Positions 1-8,211 of a stretch of 64,000 nucleotides of DNA are shown in pieces; position 1 is the first letter of the stretch, and every line of letters starts with the position of its first letter. The notes beneath the pieces were generated by a model. The model searched no databases. It was not told where the DNA came from and was given only the letters and a program-made list of their open reading frames with translations. Origin of the DNA: Gammaproteobacteria bacterium CG_4_10_14_0_2_um_filter_38_22 (GTDB lineage: Bacteria; Pseudomonadota; Gammaproteobacteria; Coxiellales; Coxiellaceae); the NCBI GenBank assembly GCA_002793195.1, contig PFPT01000068.1, positions 19,189 through 83,188 on the forward strand. The letters run 5' to 3'. The position numbers were made by a program, and so were the translations under genes.

Positions 1-337
1 TTGATGCATCATGCATTACCCCTTTCCACAATTGTTTGCTTGTACAGTGCGGCACAAAATGATTCATGGTTGTTTTGATTTTTATATGCTTCTTATCATG
101 CAGCTCATATAATCCAAAAATATGCACCGTTGCCGCTTCATACCGAAAATTTACTTCAATGGAGCAATGCTTATTAGCATGAAAATCAGATGACAAAAAA
201 TAAAAAGTGGTTTCTGAATTTTTTACGGGATCAATAATCAAATCAATCGTATTTTCTGTTTCACGCACAATCACACCTTCTAATCCAGAAGATAAAATGC
301 CGGGAGTGACTCTATGTAAATGATTAAAGCGCGCCAT
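1..337 (-). CDS. sufD: SufD, N-terminal part, cut by window edge
   Basis: Partial SUF scaffold subunit. The frame is open from an ATG at 337 (or an in-frame ATG at 343) to the window edge, about 112 codons. The readable product begins MARFNHLHRVTPGIL and contains TTMNHFVPHCTSKQ, a pattern typical of the SufB/SufD beta-helix core (hydrophobic strand, then a 'PHC(T/S)' turn). Its start overlaps the sufC stop by about 14 bp, which suggests translational coupling. SufD pairs with SufB, binds SufC and serves in Fe-S cluster assembly in the cytoplasm. The family call rests on position after sufC plus this short match; the C-terminal conserved part lies outside the window. Confidence 0.8.
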   Translation of the reverse strand, partial: MARFNHLHRVTPGILSSGLEGVIVRETENTIDLIIDPVKNSETTFYFLSSDFHANKHCSIEVNFRYEAATVHIFGLYELHDKKHIKIKTTMNHFVPHCTSKQLWKGVMHDAS

Positions 338-1061
338 ATCCATTTTTTTCAATCTCTTGTGCTAACTGTTTATCACCTGATTTAACGATTTTTCCACCTA
401 ACAATACGTGAACAAAATCCGGCTCAACATAAGTTAATAAACGTTGGTAATGCGTAATTAATAAAATACCGCGCGATGCATCACGCAATGTGTTAACCCC
501 TTTGGCAACCATTTGCAATGCATCCACATCTAAACCTGAATCAGTTTCATCTAATACAGCCATTTTTGGCTGCAATAACATCATTTGCAAAATTTCATTT
601 CGTTTTTTCTCACCACCTGAAAATCCCGCATTCACTGAACGTTTTAAAAATTTCTCATCCATGCCCACTGCAGCTAAATGAGTTTTGACCAGCTGCATGA
701 AATCAAATGCATCCAATTCAGATTCACCGCGCGCCTTTCGAATGCTATTCAGCGCTGTTTTTAAAAAATAAGAATTATTCACACCTGGAATTTCAACAGG
801 ATATTGCATCCCCAGAAAAAACCCCATTACCGCTCGTTCCTCCGGTGTTAATGCAATAATATTTTTTCCAAAAAACAAAATGTCGCCTTGCGTTACAACA
901 TAACCATCGCGACCTGCTAATACATTGGATAAAGTTGTTTTACCAGAACCATTTGGCCCCATGATGGCATGCACTTCACCAGCATGAATTGAAAGATTAA
1001 TTCCTTTAAGAATTTGCGTATCATGCACAGTTGCATGCAAATTTTTTATTTGTAACATCAT
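324..1061 (-). CDS. sufC: SufC, Fe-S assembly ATPase
   Basis: ABC-type ATPase that energises the SufBCD scaffold; soluble and cytoplasmic, unlike transporter ATPases. Visible motifs are Walker A GPNGSGKT (residues 35-42), signature FSGG (147-150) and Walker B MAVLDE (168-172), followed by a D-loop SGLD. The stretch 'SGGEKKRNEILQM' is characteristic of SufC. At 245 residues it is full length. Two adjacent ATG codons (1061, 1058) can start it. It follows sufB by 63 bp and overlaps sufD, so the order sufB-sufC-sufD matches the usual operon. Nothing in the catalytic motifs is degraded. Confidence 0.97.
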   Translation of the reverse strand: MMLQIKNLHATVHDTQILKGINLSIHAGEVHAIMGPNGSGKTTLSNVLAGRDGYVVTQGDILFFGKNIIALTPEERAVMGFFLGMQYPVEIPGVNNSYFLKTALNSIRKARGESELDAFDFMQLVKTHLAAVGMDEKFLKRSVNAGFSGGEKKRNEILQMMLLQPKMAVLDETDSGLDVDALQMVAKGVNTLRDASRGILLITHYQRLLTYVEPDFVHVLLGGKIVKSGDKQLAQEIEKNGYGAL

Positions 1062-1124
1062 TCACTCGCTTCGTTTTTTGCGCTCACATTAGTGCATGCG
1101 CTTCTGAAAAAATCTTTTAGTAAG

Positions 1125-2564
1125 CTATCCAACAGAACCCTCAAGACTCACTGCTAATAACTTCTGTGCTTCTACTGCAAACTCCATCGGCAACTCTTGA
1201 AACACCGTTTTGCAAAATCCATTCACAATCATAGAAACCGCATCTTCTTGCGAAATACCGCGCTGCCGGCAATAAAACAATTGGTCATCGCTGATTTTAG
1301 AAGTCGTTGCCTCATGTTCAATTTGTGCTGATGGATTTTTTACATCCAATGTTGGATAGGTATGTGCGCCACATTGATCTCCAATTAACAATGAATCACA
1401 TTGACTATAATTTCTCGCGTTTTCAGCCATAGGCGATACACGTACCAAACCACGATAACTGTTTTGCGCCCGTCCCGCAGAAATGCCTTTAGAAATAATG
1501 GTGCTTTTGGTGTTTTTTCCTAAATGAATCATTTTCGTTCCTGTATCAGCCTGTTGAAAATGATTGGTTAATGCCACAGAATAAAACTCACCTACCGCAT
1601 AATCACCACGTAAAACCACACTCGGATATTTCCACGTAATCGCCGAACCTGTTTCAATTTGCGTCCATGAAATTTTTGAATGATCCCCTAAGCAAGTGCC
1701 GCGTTTTGTTACAAAGTTATAAATACCCCCCTTTCCATTTTCATCACCAGGGTACCAATTTTGCACTGTGGCATATTTTATCGTTGCGTTTTTATGCGCA
1801 ACCAATTCAACGACAGCAGCATGCAATTGATTTTCATCACGCATTGGTGCTGTACAACCTTCTAAATAACTGACATGCGCATCGTCATCAGCAATAATTA
1901 ATGTGCGCTCAAATTGTCCTGTATTTGCTGTATTAATACGAAAGTAAGTTGACAATTCCATTGGGCAGCGTACCCCTTTGGGGATATAGACAAATGACCC
2001 ATCAGTAAATACCGCTGAATTTAATGTTGCAAAAAAATTATCGCGATAAGGCACCACACTGCCTAAGTATTTTTCAATTAAATCAGGATGAGATTGGACA
2101 GCTTCTGAAAAAGAACAGAAAATAACACCGGCTTCTTTTAATTTTTCTTTAAATGTAGTTGCAACAGAAACGCTGTCAAAGACAGCATCTACTGCAACAC
2201 CGGCTAATTTGGCACGTTCGTGCAAAGGCACACCCAGTTTTTCATACATCTCCAGTAACTTCGGATCCACTTCATCCAAACTTTTTAATAATTTTTTTGC
2301 TTTGGGTGCTGAATAATAACTGATCGCCTGATAATCAATAGGCTCTATTTTTAAATGTGCCCAATTGGGTGCTGATAAAGTTAGCCAATGTCGGTAAGCT
2401 TGTAATCTAAAATTCAATAAAAAAAGCGGTTCATTTTTTTTAGCGGAAATAAAACGAATCACCCCTTCATTTAAACCAGGGGGAACAGTCTCCATTTCAA
2501 TATCTGTTGTAAACCCGTATTGATAGGATTGCTTAATGGATTCATGAATCATTTTATTTGTCAT
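1125..2564 (-). CDS. sufB: SufB, Fe-S cluster scaffold
   Basis: Scaffold subunit on which the nascent Fe-S cluster is built. The 479-residue protein has the SufB C-terminal core with '[20 protein letters not shown]', which includes the Cys (in DQCGAH) corresponding to the essential Cys405 of E. coli SufB. It also has '[18 protein letters not shown]' and ends in a '[15 protein letters not shown]' tail nearly identical to the family consensus. It is the first structural gene after the Rrf2 regulator (48-bp gap) and is probably co-transcribed with it. SufS and a SufE/SufU partner would be expected beyond the left edge. Confidence 0.98.
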   Translation of the reverse strand: MTNKMIHESIKQSYQYGFTTDIEMETVPPGLNEGVIRFISAKKNEPLFLLNFRLQAYRHWLTLSAPNWAHLKIEPIDYQAISYYSAPKAKKLLKSLDEVDPKLLEMYEKLGVPLHERAKLAGVAVDAVFDSVSVATTFKEKLKEAGVIFCSFSEAVQSHPDLIEKYLGSVVPYRDNFFATLNSAVFTDGSFVYIPKGVRCPMELSTYFRINTANTGQFERTLIIADDDAHVSYLEGCTAPMRDENQLHAAVVELVAHKNATIKYATVQNWYPGDENGKGGIYNFVTKRGTCLGDHSKISWTQIETGSAITWKYPSVVLRGDYAVGEFYSVALTNHFQQADTGTKMIHLGKNTKSTIISKGISAGRAQNSYRGLVRVSPMAENARNYSQCDSLLIGDQCGAHTYPTLDVKNPSAQIEHEATTSKISDDQLFYCRQRGISQEDAVSMIVNGFCKTVFQELPMEFAVEAQKLLAVSLEGSVG

Positions 2565-2612
2565 TATTTACCTATTCATTCAAATACACGACTCAAAAAA
2601 ATAATTGGGGCA

Positions 2613-3020
2613 TCATAGTGAAGGCTTATTTTTCATCTCGCTCACTGGCATTGCTTCCAGCACAGCCAATATTTTTTTATTAATTTTCTGCCAATTACTT
2701 TGCTGCCCACATATCGCGTCACGCGCGCAATCATACGCTGTTTTACAGCATTCTGTCATCGCTGGTTTCCCATCAATTGCAGTAATCAATTCAGCTAAAC
2801 TGATCTTTTCAGCATTTTTCGCTAATTGATAACCCCCTTTAGGGCCTTGCGATGAAACCAACAAATCTGACTCTGCCAATTTTTTTAAAATTTTACTGAC
2901 AGTGGGCTCTGGAATCAGAGTTTTTTTGGCTATTTTTGCAGCACTTGCACACGTTGTCTCAGACATTAACGCATGTACAATATGAATGGCGTAATCCGCT
3001 AATTTTGAAATCTTAATCAT
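2613..3020 (-). CDS. SufR-like Rrf2 regulator of the SUF operon
   Basis: A 135-residue Rrf2-family winged-helix repressor at the head of the SUF operon. The N-terminus MIKISKLADYAIHIVHAL and the wing 'SSQGPKGGYQLAKN' are classic Rrf2 features. Cysteines at 91, 92, 98 and 104 correspond to the cluster-binding group of IscR-type sensors (Cys92/98/104 in E. coli), so it probably carries a labile Fe-S cluster and autoregulates. It best fits the gammaproteobacterial 'SUF system regulator' subfamily rather than IscR, because sufB follows directly. No Shine-Dalgarno sequence precedes the ATG, and the -10 element lies only 6 bp upstream. Confidence 0.93.
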   Translation of the reverse strand: MIKISKLADYAIHIVHALMSETTCASAAKIAKKTLIPEPTVSKILKKLAESDLLVSSQGPKGGYQLAKNAEKISLAELITAIDGKPAMTECCKTAYDCARDAICGQQSNWQKINKKILAVLEAMPVSEMKNKPSL

Positions 3021-3025
3021 GCGCG

Positions 3026-3048
3026 TATAGTACCATAACAGTACTATA
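3026..3048. promoter_or_regulatory. Palindromic operator, probable Rrf2/SufR site
   Basis: Perfect 8-bp inverted repeat tatagtac-N7-gtactata, lying over the -10 element and spacer of the suf promoter and between the divergent sufR and fieF genes. Its length and ATA...TAT ends resemble IscR/Rrf2 operators. Binding here would shut off sufR transcription and could also affect fieF, whose start is 36 bp away. The regulator identity is inferred from position. Confidence 0.6.
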
Positions 3049-3054
3049 TGACAA
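3027..3054 (-). promoter_or_regulatory. Promoter of the sufR-sufBCD operon
   Basis: Read on the minus strand: -35 TTGTCA (3054-3049), a 16-bp spacer, then -10 TACTAT (3032-3027). Transcription would begin at about 3020, which is the regulator's start codon itself. The first cistron may therefore be leaderless, in line with the lack of a ribosome binding site. The element is called from sequence match and position only. Confidence 0.55.
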
Positions 3055-3083
3055 GCCTATAAAATCAGATAAAATAGCAAGCT

Positions 3084-4220
3084 ATGCAAAATAACATCAA
3101 AGAAAAAACCATTCTCATTGTTTCGCTGATAAACGCTGGCATTAATGCGTTATTAGCCATTATGAAAATTGTTATTGGAAAAATAGGTTATTCTCAAGCC
3201 TTAATTGCTGACGGCATTCATTCACTATCTGATTTGGTTAGCGACGCATTGGTATTTATTGCTGCACGCGCCAGCATCCAACATCCTGACAAAGAACATC
3301 CTTATGGTCATCAACGCATTGAAACCATTACCACCATTATTATTGGTCTCATTTTATTTTTTGTTGCTGCCGCTATTTTTGACGAAGCCATCATGCGGCT
3401 GTTACACCATGATTTTTTAAAACCAACCTTTTCCGTTGTCGTTGTTGCAGTTATTTCTATCATTGCGAATGAATGGTTATTTCATTACTCAAAAAAACAA
3501 GGCGACAAAATAAAATCTAATTTATTAATCAGCAATGCATGGCACAAACGCAGTGATGTTTTAGTCTCTGTTATCGTTTTACTCAGTGTCATTGGCAGCA
3601 TGATTGGTTGGTCTTGGTTAGATGCCATTGGCGCAATGATTATTGCGATACTCATTATTAAAATGGCTGTTCAAATGATTTGGCACTCCACACAAGAATT
3701 AATTGATCATGGTGTTGATGAAGCCACACTGGAAAGAATCAAAAAAACCATTAAGCAAGTTCCAGGAGTACGCTCTATTCATCAGCTGCGCACGCGCATG
3801 CATGGACAATCTATTTTAATTGATTTGCATATTATTGTAGATCCTTTTATCAGCGTATCCGAAGGACATCATATCGGTGAAGAAGTGCATTTAAAATTAT
3901 TGCAAAATATCAAAAATTTAAACGATGTTACAGTCCACATTGACCCAGAAGATGATGAAGTGGCACGTCCATCACTGCATCTACCCAATCGCGAAGCGGT
4001 TAAAAAAATATTAGCCAAACGCTGGGAAAACTTGCCAGGTTATGCGTCTATAAAAAAAATGACATTGCATTATCTTGAAGGTTATTTATATATTGAAATT
4101 TATTTATCACAAAATGAAGCGACACAAATATCAGCTGATACTTTGCTCGCACAATACCAATCCAGCATCAAAGACATCACGTATATTGCAAGCGTTGTAA
4201 TACATTTTATGCCAAAATGA
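3084..4220 (+). CDS. Cation diffusion facilitator, FieF-like, with duplicated C-terminal domain
   Basis: Inner-membrane proton-coupled exporter of divalent metal ions (Fe/Zn/Mn type). About six membrane segments span residues 8-205. Metal-site motifs are HSLSD in the second segment (H46, D50) and HKRSD in the fifth, with the loop 'HPYGHQRIE' between segments. The cytoplasmic ferredoxin-like domain (about 215-295) ends with 'VTVHIDP'. At 378 residues it is about 80 longer than FieF. The extra part (about 298-378, ending 'SVVIHFMPK') has the same strand-helix-strand character and looks like a second copy of the C-terminal domain. It is divergent from the SUF operon, which would suit iron homeostasis; the actual metal cannot be read from sequence. 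Confidence 0.88.
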   Translation: MQNNIKEKTILIVSLINAGINALLAIMKIVIGKIGYSQALIADGIHSLSDLVSDALVFIAARASIQHPDKEHPYGHQRIETITTIIIGLILFFVAAAIFDEAIMRLLHHDFLKPTFSVVVVAVISIIANEWLFHYSKKQGDKIKSNLLISNAWHKRSDVLVSVIVLLSVIGSMIGWSWLDAIGAMIIAILIIKMAVQMIWHSTQELIDHGVDEATLERIKKTIKQVPGVRSIHQLRTRMHGQSILIDLHIIVDPFISVSEGHHIGEEVHLKLLQNIKNLNDVTVHIDPEDDEVARPSLHLPNREAVKKILAKRWENLPGYASIKKMTLHYLEGYLYIEIYLSQNEATQISADTLLAQYQSSIKDITYIASVVIHFMPK

Positions 4221-4247
4221 ACGCAGACCAATAACGGATAATGCATT

Positions 4248-5609
4248 ATGCAAAATCAAACTTATCTTTTTTATGACATTGAAACCACTGGTTTAAATAA
4301 ATGCTTTGATCAAGTGCTGCAATTTGCAGCCATTCGCACAGACAAACAACTTGTGGAATTGGAACGACATGACATTCAAATCCGCTTAAATCCAGATGTT
4401 GTGCCATCGCCTTTTGCTGCTATAACCCATCGCATTCCCATTTCAGATTATGCACAAGGCTTGCTTGAAGTCGAGGCGATGCAAAAAATTCACACTCTGC
4501 TAAACACACCCAACACAATTAGCGTTGGTTATAATTCGCTTGGATTTGATGACGAATTTTTACGATTTTCTTTTTATCGCAATCTACTCTCACCTTACAC
4601 ACATCAATATGCCAATGGATGTGGACGCATGGATATTTATCCCATTGTGATACTTTATTATTTATTTAAAAATGATACGTTGCTCTGGCCAAATGGGAAT
4701 TTAAAATTAGAAAACATCAATCATTGCAATCAACTATTTAATGGGCAAGCACACAACGCAATGGTCGATGTGGAAGTCACGTTAGCGCTTGCGAAAAAAT
4801 TATCTCAAGACCCAGCAATGTGGTGCTTTTCTGTTGATTGTTTTTACAAACCCAGCGATGAAGCACGCATTGCCTCATCTGACAAAATAGGATTGATGGT
4901 TTATGGAAAGATAGGATCCGCTGCGAATTACATTGTGCCTGTGCTGCATGTAGGACAACACCAACATTATAAAAATCAATCTCTTTGGTTGCGATTAGAC
5001 GAACCTAATTTAATGAACACCACTGAAAAAAATATTTTAAAAACAACCAAGCTATTTCGAAAACGCTTTGGCGAACCTCCTATTTTCTTACCCATTAAAG
5101 AACGCTACTTAAATTTATTATCCGATGACAGAAAAAAAATATTTGAAAGCAATAAAGCATGGGCTGAAAATAATCCCCTTGTCATAAAATCAATCAGTGC
5201 TTTTTATCAAAATGAAAAATACCCTGAAGTACCCGAGCGTGATATTGATGCTGCACTCTACGATATTGGATTTTCAAAACCCTATGAAGAAAAACTATTC
5301 CATCAATTTCTTAGCGCATCACCAGAAAAAAAATATACGATTGCTGCACAATTTCCCAGCCCCATTCGAAAAATGCAAGCTATGCGCATTTTGGGACGCT
5401 ATTTTCAAAATCAATTGCCTGATCCTGAAAAAATAATATTCCAGCATTATCTACAATCTAACCCAATTGATTTTCGCGGACAAAAAAAATTAACCCGGGC
5501 AGCTGCGTTACTCGAAATCAATGAAATAGAAGCTAAAAATACATTGGATGACGAACAAAAAAAATTGCTCGCTGGATTAAAAAAATTAATTAATGAAAAG
5601 CAGACATAG
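4248..5609 (+). CDS. sbcB: Exodeoxyribonuclease I
   Basis: 3'-5' single-strand DNA exonuclease acting in recombination and mismatch repair. The N-terminal DEDDh domain shows ExoI 'YDIETTGLNKCFDQVLQFAAIRTD' near residue 9 and later 'AHNAMVDVEVTLALAKKL', which supplies the His and final Asp. The C-terminal half has the ExoI-specific SH3-like and helical parts. The length of 453 is slightly shorter than E. coli ExoI (475). It starts 27 bp after fieF and may be read from the same transcript, though there is no functional link. Confidence 0.95.
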   Translation: MQNQTYLFYDIETTGLNKCFDQVLQFAAIRTDKQLVELERHDIQIRLNPDVVPSPFAAITHRIPISDYAQGLLEVEAMQKIHTLLNTPNTISVGYNSLGFDDEFLRFSFYRNLLSPYTHQYANGCGRMDIYPIVILYYLFKNDTLLWPNGNLKLENINHCNQLFNGQAHNAMVDVEVTLALAKKLSQDPAMWCFSVDCFYKPSDEARIASSDKIGLMVYGKIGSAANYIVPVLHVGQHQHYKNQSLWLRLDEPNLMNTTEKNILKTTKLFRKRFGEPPIFLPIKERYLNLLSDDRKKIFESNKAWAENNPLVIKSISAFYQNEKYPEVPERDIDAALYDIGFSKPYEEKLFHQFLSASPEKKYTIAAQFPSPIRKMQAMRILGRYFQNQLPDPEKIIFQHYLQSNPIDFRGQKKLTRAAALLEINEIEAKNTLDDEQKKLLAGLKKLINEKQT

Positions 5610-5668
5610 CGTTAAGCTTGAGCATGAAAATATCAACCTAAATCAATAAATCCATACTCACACTCCCG

Positions 5669-6037
5669 CTATTTCTTTGGAGCATCCGCTGTAGCAGTTG
5701 CAGCTGTATCTGCAGTAGGTCCGGGTGTTGCAGAAACCACTGGCGCACCTGATTTTTGCACTTCAGCTTGCACTTGCTTGATTTCCGCCGTCAGTTGCAT
5801 TTGTATCTGATTCATTTCTGTTTGCATATGCGCAAACTGTTGCTGCACTTGTGTTTGTAGATTGCTGATCGCCGTCTGCGTAGTCACCTGTTGTTGCGCC
5901 AATGCAGTATGCATTTCGGTTTGCACGCTTTCAATTTGTTTTTGCAAAGTATCAATAGCTGCTTGGCTTGAATCAGCCGCCAACGTAGATACACAAAAAG
6001 CGAAACCCATCACAGCAATGACATATTTAAATTTCAT
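5669..6037 (-). CDS. Secreted coiled-coil protein of unknown function
   Basis: I chose the ATG at 6037 rather than the longer frame from 6055. GGAG sits 5 nt upstream, and the product then begins with a clean signal peptide (MKFKYVIAVMGFAFCVSTLAA). The mature part (about 22-95) is a Gln-rich heptad-like helix with repeated QTxxQxQ patterns. A Pro/Ala/Thr-rich tail ends in PKK. There is no lipobox Cys at the cleavage site, so it is probably periplasmic rather than a lipoprotein. It resembles small periplasmic coiled-coil proteins in general and no specific family. It lies 10 bp after the permease gene on the same strand. Confidence 0.7.
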   Translation of the reverse strand: MKFKYVIAVMGFAFCVSTLAADSSQAAIDTLQKQIESVQTEMHTALAQQQVTTQTAISNLQTQVQQQFAHMQTEMNQIQMQLTAEIKQVQAEVQKSGAPVVSATPGPTADTAATATADAPKK

Positions 6038-6047
6038 AAGCACTCCG

Positions 6048-7454
6048 TTATCCATTATTTCTTATCCGCTTTTCAGTATATCTTGTCATAACAATAAATA
6101 AAAATGGCACCAAACATCCCGCCACGACACCCGCTGAAAGAATCACTTCATAGGTTGCAAAACTACCCACTCTAATTTGCGCTGGAGGAAAAAAACCAAT
6201 GACCACACCGACCAACGATGTAAACAAACCCAGCAAACACGTCACCCACAAACCCGTTTTACCGCCAGGAATAGAAAAAGCCCGTTTTTTAGCAGGGAAT
6301 TTATAACGCAACACTATCGCTGCTGGAAACATAACCACATAAACTAATAAAGCCAAAATCGCCGTAATATCAGATAACACCCAAAAGGCACTGCTCACTG
6401 ATGGCATTAAAATAAACGCAGCACACATTACGGTAAAAATAACCCCTTGCAGCAATAAAATACGCACGGGCGTATTATTATGGGATATTTTTCCAAGTGA
6501 TGGCGGCAGCGAACCATCCTGACAAGCAGCCAACATCCCTTTGCTGGGCCCCAACATCCAAGCAGCAGCACCACCCATCGCGCCCAGAATCAACATAATT
6601 GCCAAAACAGGCATAAACCACATCATATGAAACTTTTGAAAAAACAATTCAAACGCTTCTAATAAACCCGATACAATATTTAATTGGTGCGCAGGTAATA
6701 CAATTGAAATCGCAAGCGACCCCAAGACCAATGTTGTCATAATAATTAAAATAGAATAATAAACAGCACGCGGATAATCACGCTGTGGATTTTGAACTTC
6801 TCTGGCATGCGATGCTGACATTTCCATTCCAACCAAACTGAATAAAATAGTAATAAACAAAACCAAATTATCAATATGTTTTAAATTTGGGAAAAAAGCC
6901 TTTTCTGAAAAAATAATATGAATGGGTTTTCCCAATCCAATCCAAAAAATACCCAACACCACAATGAATAACATGGGGATAATGGTACCCAAGACTGCAG
7001 AAAAACTACTCACCCAACTGGCAATTCGCATACCCATGCAATTTACCCACGTACAACCCCAAAAGATAATCATGACCACGCTCAACATATAATACTTATC
7101 ATGCGACAAAGCCGGATTGATCATGTATGAAATAGAAACAGCAATAAAAGACATAATGGTGGGATACCAAGCAATATTATAAAACCATTGCAGCCAAATG
7201 GTGAGCAATCCAATTTCTTTTCCAAATGCTTCTCGCACCCACACATACAAACCTCCTGTTTCTGGCCAAGCGGTTGCTAATTCTGCAGATACCAATGACA
7301 CCGGGATAAAAAAAGTAATTGCGGCTAATAAGTAATAGAACACAGCGGAAAAACCATATTCAGCACTGAATGGCAGACCACGCAAACTATCGATGGCGAT
7401 TACGTTAATGGCGACAAGACTTAAAATAGTTAAAGGTTTTTTGACATTGTTCAT
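6048..7454 (-). CDS. APC-superfamily amino-acid permease/antiporter
   Basis: Integral inner-membrane transporter with about 12 hydrophobic segments in 468 residues. The N-terminus 'LRGLPFSAEYGFSAVFYY', 'AELATAWPETGGLYVWVREAFG' and 'GMEMSASHAREVQNPQRDYPRA' are typical of the glutamate:GABA antiporter-like branch of the APC superfamily (GadC/YjeM type). These residues form the substrate-binding unwound helices. The substrate cannot be fixed from sequence; amino-acid uptake would suit an auxotrophic, protein-rich lifestyle, which is inference. The gene stands alone, followed by the small coiled-coil protein. Confidence 0.88.
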   Translation of the reverse strand: MNNVKKPLTILSLVAINVIAIDSLRGLPFSAEYGFSAVFYYLLAAITFFIPVSLVSAELATAWPETGGLYVWVREAFGKEIGLLTIWLQWFYNIAWYPTIMSFIAVSISYMINPALSHDKYYMLSVVMIIFWGCTWVNCMGMRIASWVSSFSAVLGTIIPMLFIVVLGIFWIGLGKPIHIIFSEKAFFPNLKHIDNLVLFITILFSLVGMEMSASHAREVQNPQRDYPRAVYYSILIIMTTLVLGSLAISIVLPAHQLNIVSGLLEAFELFFQKFHMMWFMPVLAIMLILGAMGGAAAWMLGPSKGMLAACQDGSLPPSLGKISHNNTPVRILLLQGVIFTVMCAAFILMPSVSSAFWVLSDITAILALLVYVVMFPAAIVLRYKFPAKKRAFSIPGGKTGLWVTCLLGLFTSLVGVVIGFFPPAQIRVGSFATYEVILSAGVVAGCLVPFLFIVMTRYTEKRIRNNG

Positions 7455-7476
7455 GCTGTTCTCACTCTACGTAAAT

Positions 7477-7520
7477 AATTTGCTTTGCAAATTGCGCTCA
7501 CACTATCAGATGAGCTGATA
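7477..7520. other. Two small hairpins between tsaB and the permease gene
   Basis: A perfect 7-bp hairpin aatttgc-ttt-gcaaatt (7477-7493) and a 6-bp hairpin tatcag-atgag-ctgata (7504-7520) lie in the 97-bp gap. Neither is followed by a good T-run on either strand, so neither is a clear terminator. They may be leader structures of the permease mRNA. Confidence 0.4.
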
Positions 7521-7551
7521 AGGGATAATATAACAAAAATGGAGGTGATCA

Positions 7552-8187
7552 TTATTTGTGGTTGTACACCACATGACGCACATAGTGTGGATGGGCATTT
7601 TCTGGAGAAATAAGCTCATTATCACGATATTTTTGATTGGCGATGGTTAACATGGCTTTCGCTTCCGGATAAGTATCATCTGAAAAAATATTTCCAGCGA
7701 AGGCGAATCCTAACTTAGCCAACGAATCCTTGTCAATTTCTTCCAGTGTACATAATGCATCGGCTTGTTGTGGCTGCATCACGCCAGTTTCATCACAGAC
7801 ATAGGAACCCCAATATACTTCGTTCATACGCGCATCCCAACCAGCGATAATTTTTGAGACAGGCTTTTTTTCATGCGCTGTTTGTGCAATAACTTGTAGT
7901 GTTGAAATAGGAATAACTGGTAATTGCAAACCAAATGCCAAACCTTGCGCCATGCCAGTTGCCAAACGCACCCCCATAAAACTACCTGGACCTGATCCAA
8001 ACGCAATCGCATGTATTGCTGACAACGCTATATTGGCTTCATCTAGCAACGCCTGAATCATCGGCAACATTTTTTTTGCATGCATCTGCGGCGCAATCAC
8101 ATGCTGCGAAAATAGTTTTTCACCCACTTGCAATGCCACTGTGCATGCCTGTGTTGCGGTATCAAATGCCAAGATATTTTTTTTCAT
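7552..8187 (-). CDS. tsaB: TsaB, tRNA t6A modification subunit
   Basis: Non-catalytic ASKHA-fold partner of TsaD in making N6-threonylcarbamoyl-adenosine at position 37 of ANN-decoding tRNAs. The N-terminus MKKNILAFDTATQACTVAL and 'AIAFGSGPGSFMGVRLATGMAQGLA' near residue 62 are the family's most conserved segments. The C-terminus ends 'AHPHYVR(H)VV', as in TsaB. The length of 211 is a little short compared with 231 in E. coli. Its start codon faces that of pabB with only 24 bp between, and no Shine-Dalgarno sequence is visible. Confidence 0.95.
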   Translation of the reverse strand: MKKNILAFDTATQACTVALQVGEKLFSQHVIAPQMHAKKMLPMIQALLDEANIALSAIHAIAFGSGPGSFMGVRLATGMAQGLAFGLQLPVIPISTLQVIAQTAHEKKPVSKIIAGWDARMNEVYWGSYVCDETGVMQPQQADALCTLEEIDKDSLAKLGFAFAGNIFSDDTYPEAKAMLTIANQKYRDNELISPENAHPHYVRHVVYNHK

Positions 8188-8211
8188 GGAAATTATGCTA
8201 CCTTACGCATC

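Noticed and set aside
8128..8211. Upstream extension of pabB to 8128
   Set aside because: It overlaps tsaB on the opposite strand and adds a Cys-rich segment unlike any PabB.
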